The notes under the pieces are model-generated. The model ran no database searches. It was given only the letters and a program-made list of their open reading frames with translations, and was not told where the DNA came from. A DNA stretch of 64,000 nt, taken from positions 4,030,001 through 4,094,000 of the forward strand of contig SFZH01000008.1 of assembly GCA_021234535.1 (NCBI GenBank), read 5' to 3'. Each line of letters starts with the position of its first letter. The first letter of the stretch is position 1. This document shows positions 36,111 through 49,200 of this stretch, in pieces. The translations under genes and the position numbers were made by a program. The DNA comes from Stichopus chloronotus (lineage: Eukaryota > Echinodermata > Holothuroidea > Aspidochirotida > Stichopodidae).

Positions 36111-39100
36111 GTGTCCCCCTAACTTCCTGAAACCTGCTGACGCCCATGATATCACTAGCGCTATTGCACTCAATTTGGTACTGAACACCTGTAAACCAAA
36201 TATGATTTTTGTCCAAGCTTCCCATCCTGAAATATCCAGTTTACGAGGTTTTCATTATTAAGAACGTTGCCTCAAATGACTTTTGATCTCCACAAAAAAA
36301 CATACGCTTCTCCCTATATGATAAATCTACATGCTACAATACATGTGAAAAGCATCCATTATTCCTAACTTGAGATGTTGTGTGCACATGGTTTTCACTA
36401 TTTGACCTCTGGTGACCCGAGATGACCTCCATCAAAACGATCGATTTCTTCGTCTCAATATGACAAACCTACATACCAAGCGTGAAGAGTATCCATCATT
36501 CATATCTTGAGATTTGTGCACAAGCCTAGTGTCAGAAGCACATATACACATACATAGCCATCATGACCACAGAGGTTTCTCTTTAAATCAAAACCAGACA
36601 AATGGATTATATAGGCCTTGATATGCCACTGTCAATTAAACTTTGAAACTCAGTGGTTTAAGCAAGGTTGATGTGGTTATAATACATTGAAGCTCCATTT
36701 CTTGGGTTCTGAAAAGTGTATTCTCTAGAAGCAATTTGGTGTGATGCTACCATAATGTATACTCACTGCTCTCTACTTCACTTCAAAATTATCTGACAAA
36801 ATTGTGTGTATGCATGTATGCCAAATATAGGGCAAATGCACATTGAAACTACTAAAGTGGACAGAAACTTGTCCAAATTTGCTGCTTGGCATTTCAAAGT
36901 GTATGCAATGCTCTTTGCATACCCACAATTCAATACTAAAACATGATTACACTAGCAACTACACAAATCGGTTTCATTCCAGACTCAAATACTTCATAAC
37001 TGAGTTAACTTGCAGAGCATAGGCTCTCTGGCTGCGGAGAGCCCACTTTTAAATACAAGAAATCACATACAAAAACTCAGAACTTGCCATTATTTCACAT
37101 GTATTGGCCATTTGAGGGTTTCTACCATCATTGGCCCCTCAGTTTGAGTAGTAATAATAGGTAATGACATGTGTTTCACAGTTAAAACAGCGTTTAATTA
37201 TCAGGAAGATCTATATATTTGATCACAGACATATTAAAAGCTGCACTCAACTTGATTAACTTAAATCATGTTACAGAAATAAATATACAAGATACTGTGA
37301 CAGTGGTATTATTAACAAAGGTTAATTTAATCATGACAAACTATCTGCATCAGAAAAAGGGTAACAACTTTTTGTGTACTATTTACAATACTTTCATTTT
37401 GTAGTTGGGTGTACGGCAACAGTACTGGCAATGTAAATGTATTTGCAATCCTTATATTAAACCTCGTTAAAACCAACATTTGTAGAACAGCAGTAGTGAC
37501 GACAAGTTTCTCTACCTATTCAAACCAATCAATGTTGGCCAAACCAGTCAAAACTGAAAGTCGTGAAGTAACAGTGTCTCAAGAAGATGGCGATATTTTT
37601 CAAGCTACATGAAGTGAATAAAACAGTATCGTGCTAAACGACAACAGTACGCTTAAACAATGCAGAGTTTCATTCAAGCTGCTAATGGTTTTGTTAAATT
37701 TCATTCCTCAACTCTTTCTTCTTCAGTTACAAGGTTCATACTAATTATCTTGATCAAGTGACATTGGTGTGCACATCAACCTTAGACCAGTGAACCATCT
37801 TTGGAATAATTCACATTTTGAGTAATTGTTTGTGGATAGTATACAGACATTGACCTCTTTTCCTCCAGAGACTGACAAGAAAAACGACTTTATTTCACTT
37901 GATGTGTATACAAACATGAAGTCGGATACACATTTACTGCAAGAGTTAATGCTTATAACTTTAAAGACTGTCAACTATGTCGAATTCAAATGAAATTGAC
38001 GTGTGACCTCCATTTCAACGATAGGGTTTGTTATATGAATGTATCTCCAACTGACTATGACGCAATTAATATTGCCAAATATGGTTGCCAAATATGGTAT
38101 TCCCACATTATCAACTAAAACACTAACCAAATGGAAGATACATGGAATGAATGCAATGATGACACAGACTTAATATATTACGCTAATAGAATGGCAATAA
38201 TATGAACTGTTCAGAAAGATAGAAGATCAAAGTTTCTTCAAAATCAATGGTAAATGTTACATGAATGTCAGAATCTCTACATGTCGGTGTATGGCAATCA
38301 GAAAGCACAATGCAGTTTAAACTTACATCAAATTTTCCGTGTGATTATTGACACCTGAGTCACATTTGCCACAGCAGCCTTAGGTCTCTAGATTATCTAC
38401 AACCAACAGCAGTAATAGGGTTCTTGTCCCATTCCAACAGTAACATGTTGTAGCAGGTAGTTATATGCTTTATAGCAGCAGAATGTGCTATGTTTTTAGG
38501 TTGGAAACTGTTGACAGCCTAATGGTCTTTGAAATGACCATGCACAGTGAGGCTTCTGCTGCAGCAGTTATATATTTTGACATAAATTAAGGCAGACACA
38601 ATGTGCCTGCTAGGGACCCACAGGAGGATCATACAGTGACTCTGCCCCTAGACTAATGTTACTGCTACACACAAAAACACAGGGACACTGTATGCACAAC
38701 ATATGATAGCCAACTGCTACATTGAACATAAAAATCAAACATTACTCTGTGCTATAATTCTATGCCCTGGGGCAACATGGAGGCCAAGGAAGATTCTTTG
38801 CAGCTGCAACAGGAATCTCTCAATTTTGAAGTTACAGCCATGGTACCTAGCAGGAGAGCAAATGTGACTCAGGCATAAATGAGTTAAACAAGAGGAAAAT
38901 CTTCATTTGTGATAAAATAACCATATGAAAGAAAACTTTGAATAATGCAGCAGCACATGTCAATTAGTATGAACTTAAAAAGCAGTTTCACACGTTCATG
39001 TTCACAGGAATACAGAGTGAACCTTACAGCCAATCAAGTGAAAACAAAGAGGAAAAAAAAACATCTTGCCAACATAATACTCTTCTTAAAAGACTACTTC

Positions 39101-40154
39101 CATAGATATGAGAACTTAAATTCTTTGACTTTAGGAATTTTGAGAGAAAAATGATAGGTAAATAATCTACATTCAAAGAAGGGGAAAGATGATAAATTTT
39201 GTCCAGACAACAAGTTGTCTCTCTTCATTGTATAACTTCTCCTGTGTCTTCTTTTCCCTTGTATTTTGTTTTGCCTCTTGACCAAGGAAGATATCTGTAT
39301 TTAACCATGTGCTGGATAAGATAAAAGACCAATTGAACTTCATAACAAACATGCAAAAGCCACTTAAATATACTGCAGGTTGCATGAGAACTATGTGGAG
39401 ACTTAATGCAAACTTAACCGAAGTCACTGAACTTTTATATGAGATTCCAAGTAGTATTGTAATTGAATTGATTCATACAAAAATAACCAGGCATACCCTT
39501 GAGCAGTACCAATGAACACAACAATTAAATGGTGCCAATGTAGTGTGCTTACTGTTAACAAAAACATTCTCCTCTTAAGCTATTATGTCTTTTACATAAC
39601 ATTTTATTACACTGCATAGAAATAAATCTTGAACCCACTGGAATAACACTAAAAAAGGAGGGATATTAACTTTGAATGACTTTCATGTTTGACATGGTTG
39701 TTATATTTTGATCTACGTCAATTAGACAGAGAACCAGCATACCCTAACACAAGTTGAATGACTCTTTCATGTGATACACTGTATGTAGTATGTCTTTGGA
39801 AAACTGCTGTGCCCAATATTGTGAGGACTTTAAAGCTCATGGTTGATGAACCAATGAATATAAAGTACAGTCATGGTACAAATATACTTAACATACATTG
39901 GTGACCAAAAAAAAAAAGCCACTGAAAATGAGTCATCTCTATTTACACCATTGTTTTCAAAGCAAGCATTAACAAAAGTAATAATGATCCATTTCTCTTG
40001 GAGTAAAATGAAAGCACTTTAATAGTCAGGAGTAACAACATGTTTCCAATAGTATCCTAGGAATCAAATACTAACATTTCATGTCAATGATAATATGGGT
40101 GTATGCTGTAACACTAATAAATAATAATTATTAACATTTAGAATACTTTCTTAC
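36111..40154. other. Region downstream of the last RER1 exon found; no gene recognised
   Basis: Should contain the RER1 last intron and possibly its terminal exon, but a scan of the minus strand for the conserved C-terminus (family pattern HMIKYRY.PF) found no convincing match. It starts with repeat units (36150-36600). 38300-40150 looks unique and AT-rich. Confidence 0.4.
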
Positions 40155-40290
40155 CTCTATTTGTCTTCTCATTGTTAAGAAAAACAGGATGAAAAAATAC
40201 ATGACCAATATAGGCCAAAATACAGGCACATTGAAGATATCAAAGAAAGTGCAGGATGTTGCTATCAATATTGACTTTGTTGCAGAATAC
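40155..40290 (-). CDS. RER1: RER1 coding exon 5
   Basis: 136 nt, completes Trp121 and encodes residues 122-166, with [20 protein letters not shown] and TMRRQIE. Acceptor cttttcag, donor GAG|GTAAGA. It ends in phase 0, so the missing exon should begin with an intact codon. Confidence 0.96.
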
Positions 40291-43200
40291 CTGAAAAGTA
40301 AATCCAACAAGATAGCTAGGTTAGCCAAAAGTGTTTTCCAACAGAAGTTTGATGAGCTTCTGTTCACTAAACTTTTATATGATATGGAAATAGGATACGG
40401 AAATACACGGTATCACATAACATGAGTCATTCCTTTCTATGAATCTGACATAATACAGTTTACACTTTACTTTGATACAGTAATAAAGAAAAGCATTAAT
40501 ATTTGTAACAAAAAATCATCTTCTATGACAGCTGAAGCACACACATGACCACTGTCAGATTTCCCATACACATTGTGTTACATCAGGTTCAGTTTCTTGT
40601 AGTCAATGAGGTAAACCTCAACACCAAATATGTGATTCATCCAGGTTTTTGTCCATGAGCGAGGTAACAAATTATACCGTACCAACGTAGCCAAAGAATA
40701 CAACTAACAATGAAACAAAAACAAAAAAACATGAGAGAGTAAAACATGGTCTGAGGGATTTCACCTGTCACTATCTCCAAATTAATAAATACCAAGTACT
40801 TCAAAGTTTTCTCCTCATATTACTATTACTATATTTCCTAACTTATAACATTCTTTACACACAACTTCCCATTACAGGAGGATATTCAATTAAGAGAGGG
40901 CTTCTATATGATATTTCAACCACATCCTTGTTTTTTGCAGAAATCATGAATAGAAACTAGTTTATGACCACAATTTTGTCCCCATTTGAGAGGAAAGATA
41001 CTTAATATTTAACTTATTTCTTTCAATGTCCAATCTTTATGTAAAAAAATTGAAGTGCGTCTCCCATGGATTAAGGTATTAAACAGAATTAAACAGACAA
41101 TCTTTACAGCAAGCATGTTTATGACTAATTTTAAAATCTGACAACACAAAATGGTATCTCTGAATTGCTGACAACTATTTATCTTCCTGAGATTTTACAT
41201 GACTCTATGCCAAGGTCACTATCAAACAACACAGAAATACAACATAACTCTCATGCTATATCGTAAAACTTTCCTAGGTCAGATATTTACAAATGATGAA
41301 CTCACATAGTCTCCCTTCCAATGATTGCACTCCTATACATTAAACTTTACTTGGTACTTTCAACACTGAACTAACCATGTTATTACAATATTGCTCTCTA
41401 CTTTCTTGTCTGAAATAAAGCATTCACAATGCTACTACATGGCATACAAATAAAATAGCTTTCATTATTGTTAAACTACTTAGTCTCCTAAATAAACATA
41501 CAAAAGCTTCATCTCCTCAAAATATTATGCATGTGGTAACAGAAAATGCATCATTTGAATTTATGAAAGTTTGAGTGGACAAATTAGTCTTACGCAACAT
41601 ATCTTGCAAAATATTGCACCGTAATTTTTATCTGTGAGAAACATATTCCTTGAAAAGAGGGCCACTGTCCTGACTTACTTTGAATAATCTATCATTTTGT
41701 TTCCACAAATGTTGGTTTTTACAATATGATTTTTTCTGTAAAACAAATGCCCCATTTCAATTTTAACAACTCCTTTAGAAGTTTGCATGTCTAACGCTTG
41801 CAATGTGGTCTTACTCTTGAGAGACTGGACTAGACTGGAGTTTTAAACTGACATTTTTTACACTATGTATCAAGACAGAACAATGAATTAATCAGGGTCT
41901 GCATACAAAACAAAACTGAAACCATTGGGTATGTGCACTTCTTGAGATACTGGGTTTACAGGTTGACTTTGATATCTACTGATCTCAAATGATCATCAAC
42001 ATCCACTACAAAACGGCAGGGAACAGATACTAAAATTGGACTTACCTGCTATAAAAAGGTACTATCCTTAGTATTTGCAAGTAAGACATCATGCTTTAAC
42101 CTATGTGATTTTAAATGATCTTCAACTTCAAACGAGTCCAAAAGGGATCATGTAGGGCTATTAGCACTGCAACATTGAAACTCCATTTCTTACTATCTTG
42201 TGCTTCATGTTCACTATAGTGCTTATCTTCACCCACTGGATGTATATGCTGACCTTCACTCATAACGAAACTGGTCTTATGTTCACTTCTACATACACAG
42301 AGTTTACCATCACTTCTAGATGTATTATGCCTACTTTAATTTCACATACATCCCACACTTACTATCATTTCTTTATCAAGCTTATGTTAGTTCAATTTAA
42401 AAGATAAATTACATTCACTGAAGGAATTAACTGCATTTGATCAACTCTTATTGGAGAACAAGAGCCCAAAGACACTTTGGTTACTTGCATACAGATGCTT
42501 AACTTCAAAGGGAAAAAGATCATTTACAATATATCAACATGGCACACAAAGAAAATAACTTAAACATTTGTACAACTATTCACTCTCATTGGTAAATACC
42601 TTCAAAAGCTTCATCCCCTCAAAACTTTATGCATGTGATGAGTAAAGGAAGATGCATTATTTGACTTCGGAAAAATTTGGTGAACAACTTATTGTAGAGC
42701 AACAAATAACTGAATTTCTATCTGTGAGAAACTTATTTCTTGAAAAGAAGGCGAGTCCTTCCTTATTTTGAATAATCTATCCTTCTTTGTCCATAAACAT
42801 TGGTTTTCAAAATACAACTGTTTTCGGTACACAAACACCTTATACCCCTGCAAACCCAGCCTGAGATAAGGAGGTCAGAAATTGCAGGGCAGTGGTAAAA
42901 ATCAAGATCATTTAGCAGTCTTCCTATCATATACAGTATCAAAGTTTGGTGATACCATAAAGTCTTTTTTTTTTTTTGGGGGGGCAAATGATCACTTGAG
43001 ATTAACCAGGCCCTGATGATGTGGATGGAAATTCCCACTTACTAAAAGTACAGCACAGTAGCATTATGTGTGTACCTTACATGCAGAAACAGAGACAACA
43101 ACTTGCATACCTATTCATATACACAGAGTCTTTATTCAGCATGACCAGTGCTGCTACACTTTCTTTTACGTGTTTTGACTAAAATGTCAGCAACTTGACT

Positions 43201-46200
43201 TAAGAGCATATGGGAGGGTAATATATAGTATAACTGGATTTTTTGTTGTCTTAACAAGACCTATTGCACACATCACAGAAAGGTCACAAAGGTCCAATGA
43301 GGTCAAGTGGGTTCAACTGAGGTAATGAAATGCACCTCACATAGATGAACAAAATTTTCCATTACATCACCCCTTAAAATGTTTTGCTGGAGAGATATCA
43401 ATAAAACATCACTTTCTGACCTTTTGACCCTTTCATATTATGGAGATTAATGTTACTGTATTTCTCCACCTACCAATCTATCTTATCCTGAAATTGTGTC
43501 ACCATTTGAACAATGGACACCAAGTTACAGCATCTCAAAGAAATTCACTTTTTTGCTCTGGTGATCCCAAATGACCTTTGACCTCCACCAAAAACAATAG
43601 GGCACATCTACTCAACATCATACACGTACACACCACCTTTGTAAAACATTCACCAATCGGTTATTGAGTAACATACCATGCATTCTTATCCGCACTCTTA
43701 CACGCACATACACACGCCATAGTGACTGCAAAGGTTCCTTTGCTAACGCGAGGAACCAATAAAATGTCAAGACTCCAAATTTGGCAGAATAATGGATGAG
43801 ATGAACAGTCTCCAGTATCACCTACTGTAATGTTTTTTGTTTACTTACGAGAGTTGCTGACCATCTATTGAGAAATAATGGGTCACCCTTCAACCAATCA
43901 CAGCACAGGATCTCAATAACCAATAGCTAAAGTTTGCAGAATTCTAACTAAAAGGTGCTTATCTTCACTTTTAGGTATATTATGTCTACCACCACTTATA
44001 AGTATATTGCACTTATTTTTACTTAACATACAGTACATTGTTCTTGTCTTCACTTCTAAATATGTTGCATTTGTCCTCACTTTTAAGTATACTTTGCCTA
44101 TTTTTACTTCAGACCATCACTTCATTATACTGCGCATATTTTCACTAGTAGATATATTGCTCTTCTGGATTATTGACCTCAAGTACTGAGATACGTTTAA
44201 ATATTTACACTCTTAAATGAAACACAATTTCCATCAGAACACTGGAATCATGTAAGTGCCAAGAACTACTGTACATGCATACAAAATATCACATTCAAGA
44301 AACTCTTTTTTTGTACTTTAAAATGTCACATTTACACACAGATATCACAAACACCAACTATCACAAACTTTTGTACAGCTTACTTTGACAAGTATAGTAT
44401 TTCATTACATCATACAAACTTTATACATTGTTCCAAAAGGAATCTTACCAAAACTTAAATTCAGGAAGTCTTCTAATGAAAGGACGAAATTCTTCATTTG
44501 CCTTTGTGGGAAGTGAAGGACCATCATCCTCTGTGATTGACCAAAAAAAAAGAACCATGTCACACATATAAAACAACACAGTGTAATACAGTAAAGGCCA
44601 CATCAACTTAGATCAATAAGTTCACAAACTTAGTCCAGCTTTAGAATCCTGGTAAATAAGTCTTTAAGGGAAATAAGGCGTTTGTTTTACAGAATTAACA
44701 ATCATTTTTGAAAGCAATGTTTGTGGACATAGAATGATAGATCATTAAAAATAAGGATGGACAAATGATAGATCATTCAAAATACGAAAGGACAGAAGTC
44801 TTCTTTTCAAGAAATAAGTTTCATGCAACTTGAAATGTAGCTTTTTGTCTGCAGCACAATAATTTATTCACCCAATTAACTTTTCAAAATTTAAATGATG
44901 CATCTTCTGTTCCTCATCACATACGTACTGTTTTGAAGAGATGACGCTTTTGCAGATGTTTATTGATGAGACAGAATGGTTTAACAATGATTTAACCTAC
45001 TTTCTTTGTATGGCACGTTGGTGCATTCTAAATGCCGTATTTCCCTTTAAAGGCACCCCAACAATATAGTGAAATGAAAGTCTTTATCACCTTATCAGTA
45101 TGACATGGATATAAAGATTTCCACTCATGTTAATGTTGTATTGTTTCAGGCACATGTAATGAAGCATTTTTAAGTTAACAACTGACACACTGAGCACAGT
45201 TGGTGTCAACTATATATGAAGGCGAGATGTCAAAAAGGAAATCTGCTAAAGTTACCTTTGCTGGAATGTCATTTTCATAATCTAGGGTGTCATATACACA
45301 CACTCCAACTGAACTGGGATGTTGTGGGCTACTTCTCTTGAAATGTCAAGTACCTAGAGAAAAGTACCTGAAGTAGACTTACCTGAATCTTCAGTGATTA
45401 CTGGTTCCATTTTTGGTGTAAGGAATGCAATGAAGAGATTGAGCTGATAAATTCCCAATGCATATGTAACAATATACCAGCCCTGCAACAGATGAAAGAG
45501 AAAATATATAAATTACTAAAATGAAAGGAGTCTACATATACAGTTTTATTTTTGGTTTACTGGTGTGTGAGATGCTGAAATGGGTTCGTGGACAACTCCC
45601 CTGGACAACTTCCAACAGACAACTTCTACAGGGACAATTCACCCAGGACAATTCCAACCCAAAAAATTTTCAACTTGGACAATTTCCACTGTCCTAAACT
45701 TTACCCTAACCCTTTCCCTACACACGCCAACTTAACTGCATCGGTTCATTTGCTTTATTAATCAGTATTTTTTCACTCATCCATGGTTAATAACACAATG
45801 TACAATTATGTAACTAAATCTTCCTCTAAACATGTACCAGTTTTTCTTTCTATAGAGTGCTAAATAAAGTATAATACTTGATACATACTGTTTGCACTTA
45901 TGCATTGCCAAGAAGTATACAGGTATTAAACCAAACAGTTTGAACTTCCCACCTGGTGCAAGCATCAATATTAACAAGCTTTGACCTCAAATTTACTCTG
46001 ACCTAATGATAGTGATCACCTACCTACTAATGGTTACTAACATAATAAATTTGAGGGAAGTTTTACAAATTGAGATATACAATGTTTACAATGTTTTCAG
46101 TCTCTGACCTCTCTGACCTGAAATGACCTTTGACTTCCACAAAATGAAGAGAAATTATCTAACTTAACTAACTTAAGGTTTCTAACACACTAAATTTGTC

Positions 46201-49200
46201 ACTATTCATTATGGAAGGGTACTTAGTGGTTTGAATGCTTGTAGTTCTCCCTCCCACCTTCCCAATCCAATCTCCCCCCCCAAGAAATGAAGTACAATTA
46301 AGAATTATTCCCAATATGCTTACTACTATTTTACAGCATCATTCATTTTTAATTGCTTGCACTTTCTTTTGGAAATTTAAAAATTAAAACTGCCCTACTT
46401 CACAGTTTAAAACCCAGAGCCCACTAATGTGCCACAATTATTACCAGTATGTTAACTGTAGGTGGGCTTTTCACTGGTTAATAACAGATATGCTGTTAGG
46501 TCAATTGAAACTTTATTTCATCAATATACATTATATTTCAGGGATTACAAAAGAGTACGCAGATGAGTATTCCTCCATTTGCAGTTTGCTCTCCACAGAG
46601 CTTTTATGCAATAGCTGCACAGGTTCTCCAATGAGTATCTGTGTAAGACCTAAACTGGTTTGAAAATCCTTATTTAAATCTTCCTACCTGTAGTAGTGCT
46701 TGTCTGTTCTCACCATTTTCTACTTGCATCTATAATCCTAGTTGCTTGAATTTCTGGGCACTGAAATTTATACTTTACATTGCTGAAGTTTCCAAAAGCG
46801 GCTAAAAGCAGCACCATCGCATGCAACCCCTTTTCATGCATTAATATTATTGGATAGAATCTGAATCGAACTTCACTTTTAAGTTGATATAACTTCAGGA
46901 ATAATACGACAAAGCAATAAGGCGATGACAACTAAGCAGCAAAGTCTCAACTTATCCTAATTATGTATCTTTCCTTCCATAATCTCAAATATTTCTGAAG
47001 TAAAGGTGAACATTATCATGTCAGGATACATTTGACTGAGATATGGTGTTTACTGGGTAGGCATCATACCAACACACAGGGTAGTCGCCAGACTAATTTT
47101 GAGTGCTATATACCTGCTATATAGGGTCTACACTATTTTTCAGCCATTTATTTTCTTTTCTTCATTTTTCCACTTTTATCACATTTTAATTTGTTTTTAT
47201 TCATTCATGTTAGGCACTTGTTCGGTATAGTAGACTACGGCATGTGCATTTGTACCATGAACAGGACTGCAGTAGGGACTGCTATATTCCTACAAAACTT
47301 AAGTGTATGCTATGATTTCAGTATATTTCATACTTCATGGATCATGATGTTCATAATCAGATTCATATGATGATAGGTGGGCATGATTCATGGTCAAATC
47401 ATTTACCCTGTGTTTTATATTGTGATTTTAATTAGCACTTTTGGAACGTGATCATTTTAATGCCAGTTGGAAGCCAGCACTTGTAAGCTCCATGCCAGTC
47501 AGGTCCAACCGGTGCCGACCAGGGTGACGACTTCCCTGTCAAAACACTTTCCTATAGATTCCTTTTAGTCTTTAACAGCAAGAAATAAGAAACAGGACTT
47601 CCAGTAGACTTTTTTCATTAAATAAGTTTATTCTATATTTCTTGTTTCAACAACATTGTCTGCCTGGGTAAGTTACACTTTCCTTGGATACCCAAAGCCG
47701 GCTACCATAATGTGAAACGTTGACAAATGATAATGTTACAGGGAAAGGGTTGGATTACCTTAAGGTGGGTGGGAATTGTCCAATGGTAAGTTTTCAAAGT
47801 TGGAAATTTTCTAGGAATGAATTGCTCGGAAACCCGTACATCTGTCAACTTTGATCTATTTTCTTGTTAACCCTATAAGCTTGTAACTTTCAGCAATTGT
47901 ACAAACACAGGATCAGGCAAACATGACGCAAATTTTCATCCAGGGATGCAAATTCAACCAACTGTTTAATTACCGATGATAAAGTCTTTAAAACCAAATT
48001 TAGAGCATTGTACTTCTTTTTCCTGATATTGCTTTGGAGTTCCCCCTAAATACACAGTGGTAAAGCCAACAAGTTCTTATGTTCATCCCCTCAAAATTCA
48101 CAAATAAGATCAGCTACAGAATCTTACCAATCACCAAAGAGTATACTACAGTAGCACAGCAAAAAATATTAAATATGCTGATAGCAGCAATACAAAAAAA
48201 CCTGTATTTTGTCTATTTTTTCCCTAAAAAGTGAAAACAAATTCTTACTGGCAAACAGTCAGCAGTTTGGAAAAATTTTTTTTCAGTAACAAAGCGTGAC
48301 AAAGTTTTGCAAAGTAGCTTGTGCAAACTCTGCTTATTGCAGCGAGAAGTTGTTCATGTAGTCTACAACATGTATGTACACAAAGCTCAAAACTTTTGTT
48401 ATTAAGTACTTTCTGATATAACTATCATTCCATGGTCTAATTTTGGTGGGTTTGATTGCCTTGTGAGTCGTGACCCCGACGGAGCATTGTGTACTTTGAA
48501 AGTTTGTTAAACTTTTCAGGGTGAAGTAGGGTCTCCTTCAGAGGCATTGCTACAGGTCTATTTTTAATTTTAAACAAACTAAATGTATGGTGAAAGCTAA
48601 GGCCAGGTATGTTGGAAGAACTGAATGCATACATGTGTCAACTGGTATTTGCTTGATACATACAAACTAGCTTCTTTTTTTTTGAGTAGTTGGAAATGGA
48701 TGGTGGGAAGTTACTTGATTGAAGATAGACATACTTGCTTTCCTTTTGTGTATGGTACTATGGTACTATTCTTACTTATTGTAAGAAAAGTGGTACTGGA
48801 CATACTGTAGTGTAGGCACAACGAGTGCTACAGTAAACGCATGATGCAGCTCAAATGTCACAGCATTTTCCAATACAGACAAGCAGAAGAATTTTTGGTG
48901 GGATGCAAACTTATCAAGGTAGTTGCATCCCTGGGACGCAAGTTTTCAAATTGCCATAAAAACAGACTAAGATGTTTCTTTTAATTTTTGTTCTTCAAAC
49001 TCTGTACAAGGTTTAGTTACACACCGCAATGCTACATTACATTTGGAGAACTGTTTTTTTTTTTTTAAATAAACCTTTGTGATGTTTCTCAACTTCTAAC
49101 ACAGCAAGAGAATCAATATCAATTTCAAATTTTGTGCAACTCATGGTCAGAGAGATTATATTAATGATAGTTATACTTACTTGCAAGAGGAATACCCTTC

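Noticed and set aside
37205..37225. Possible RER1 last exon (minus strand reads VIKYIDLP)
   Set aside because: Only IKY agrees with the conserved HMIKYRY.PF pattern; there is no acceptor AG in place and the rest does not match.
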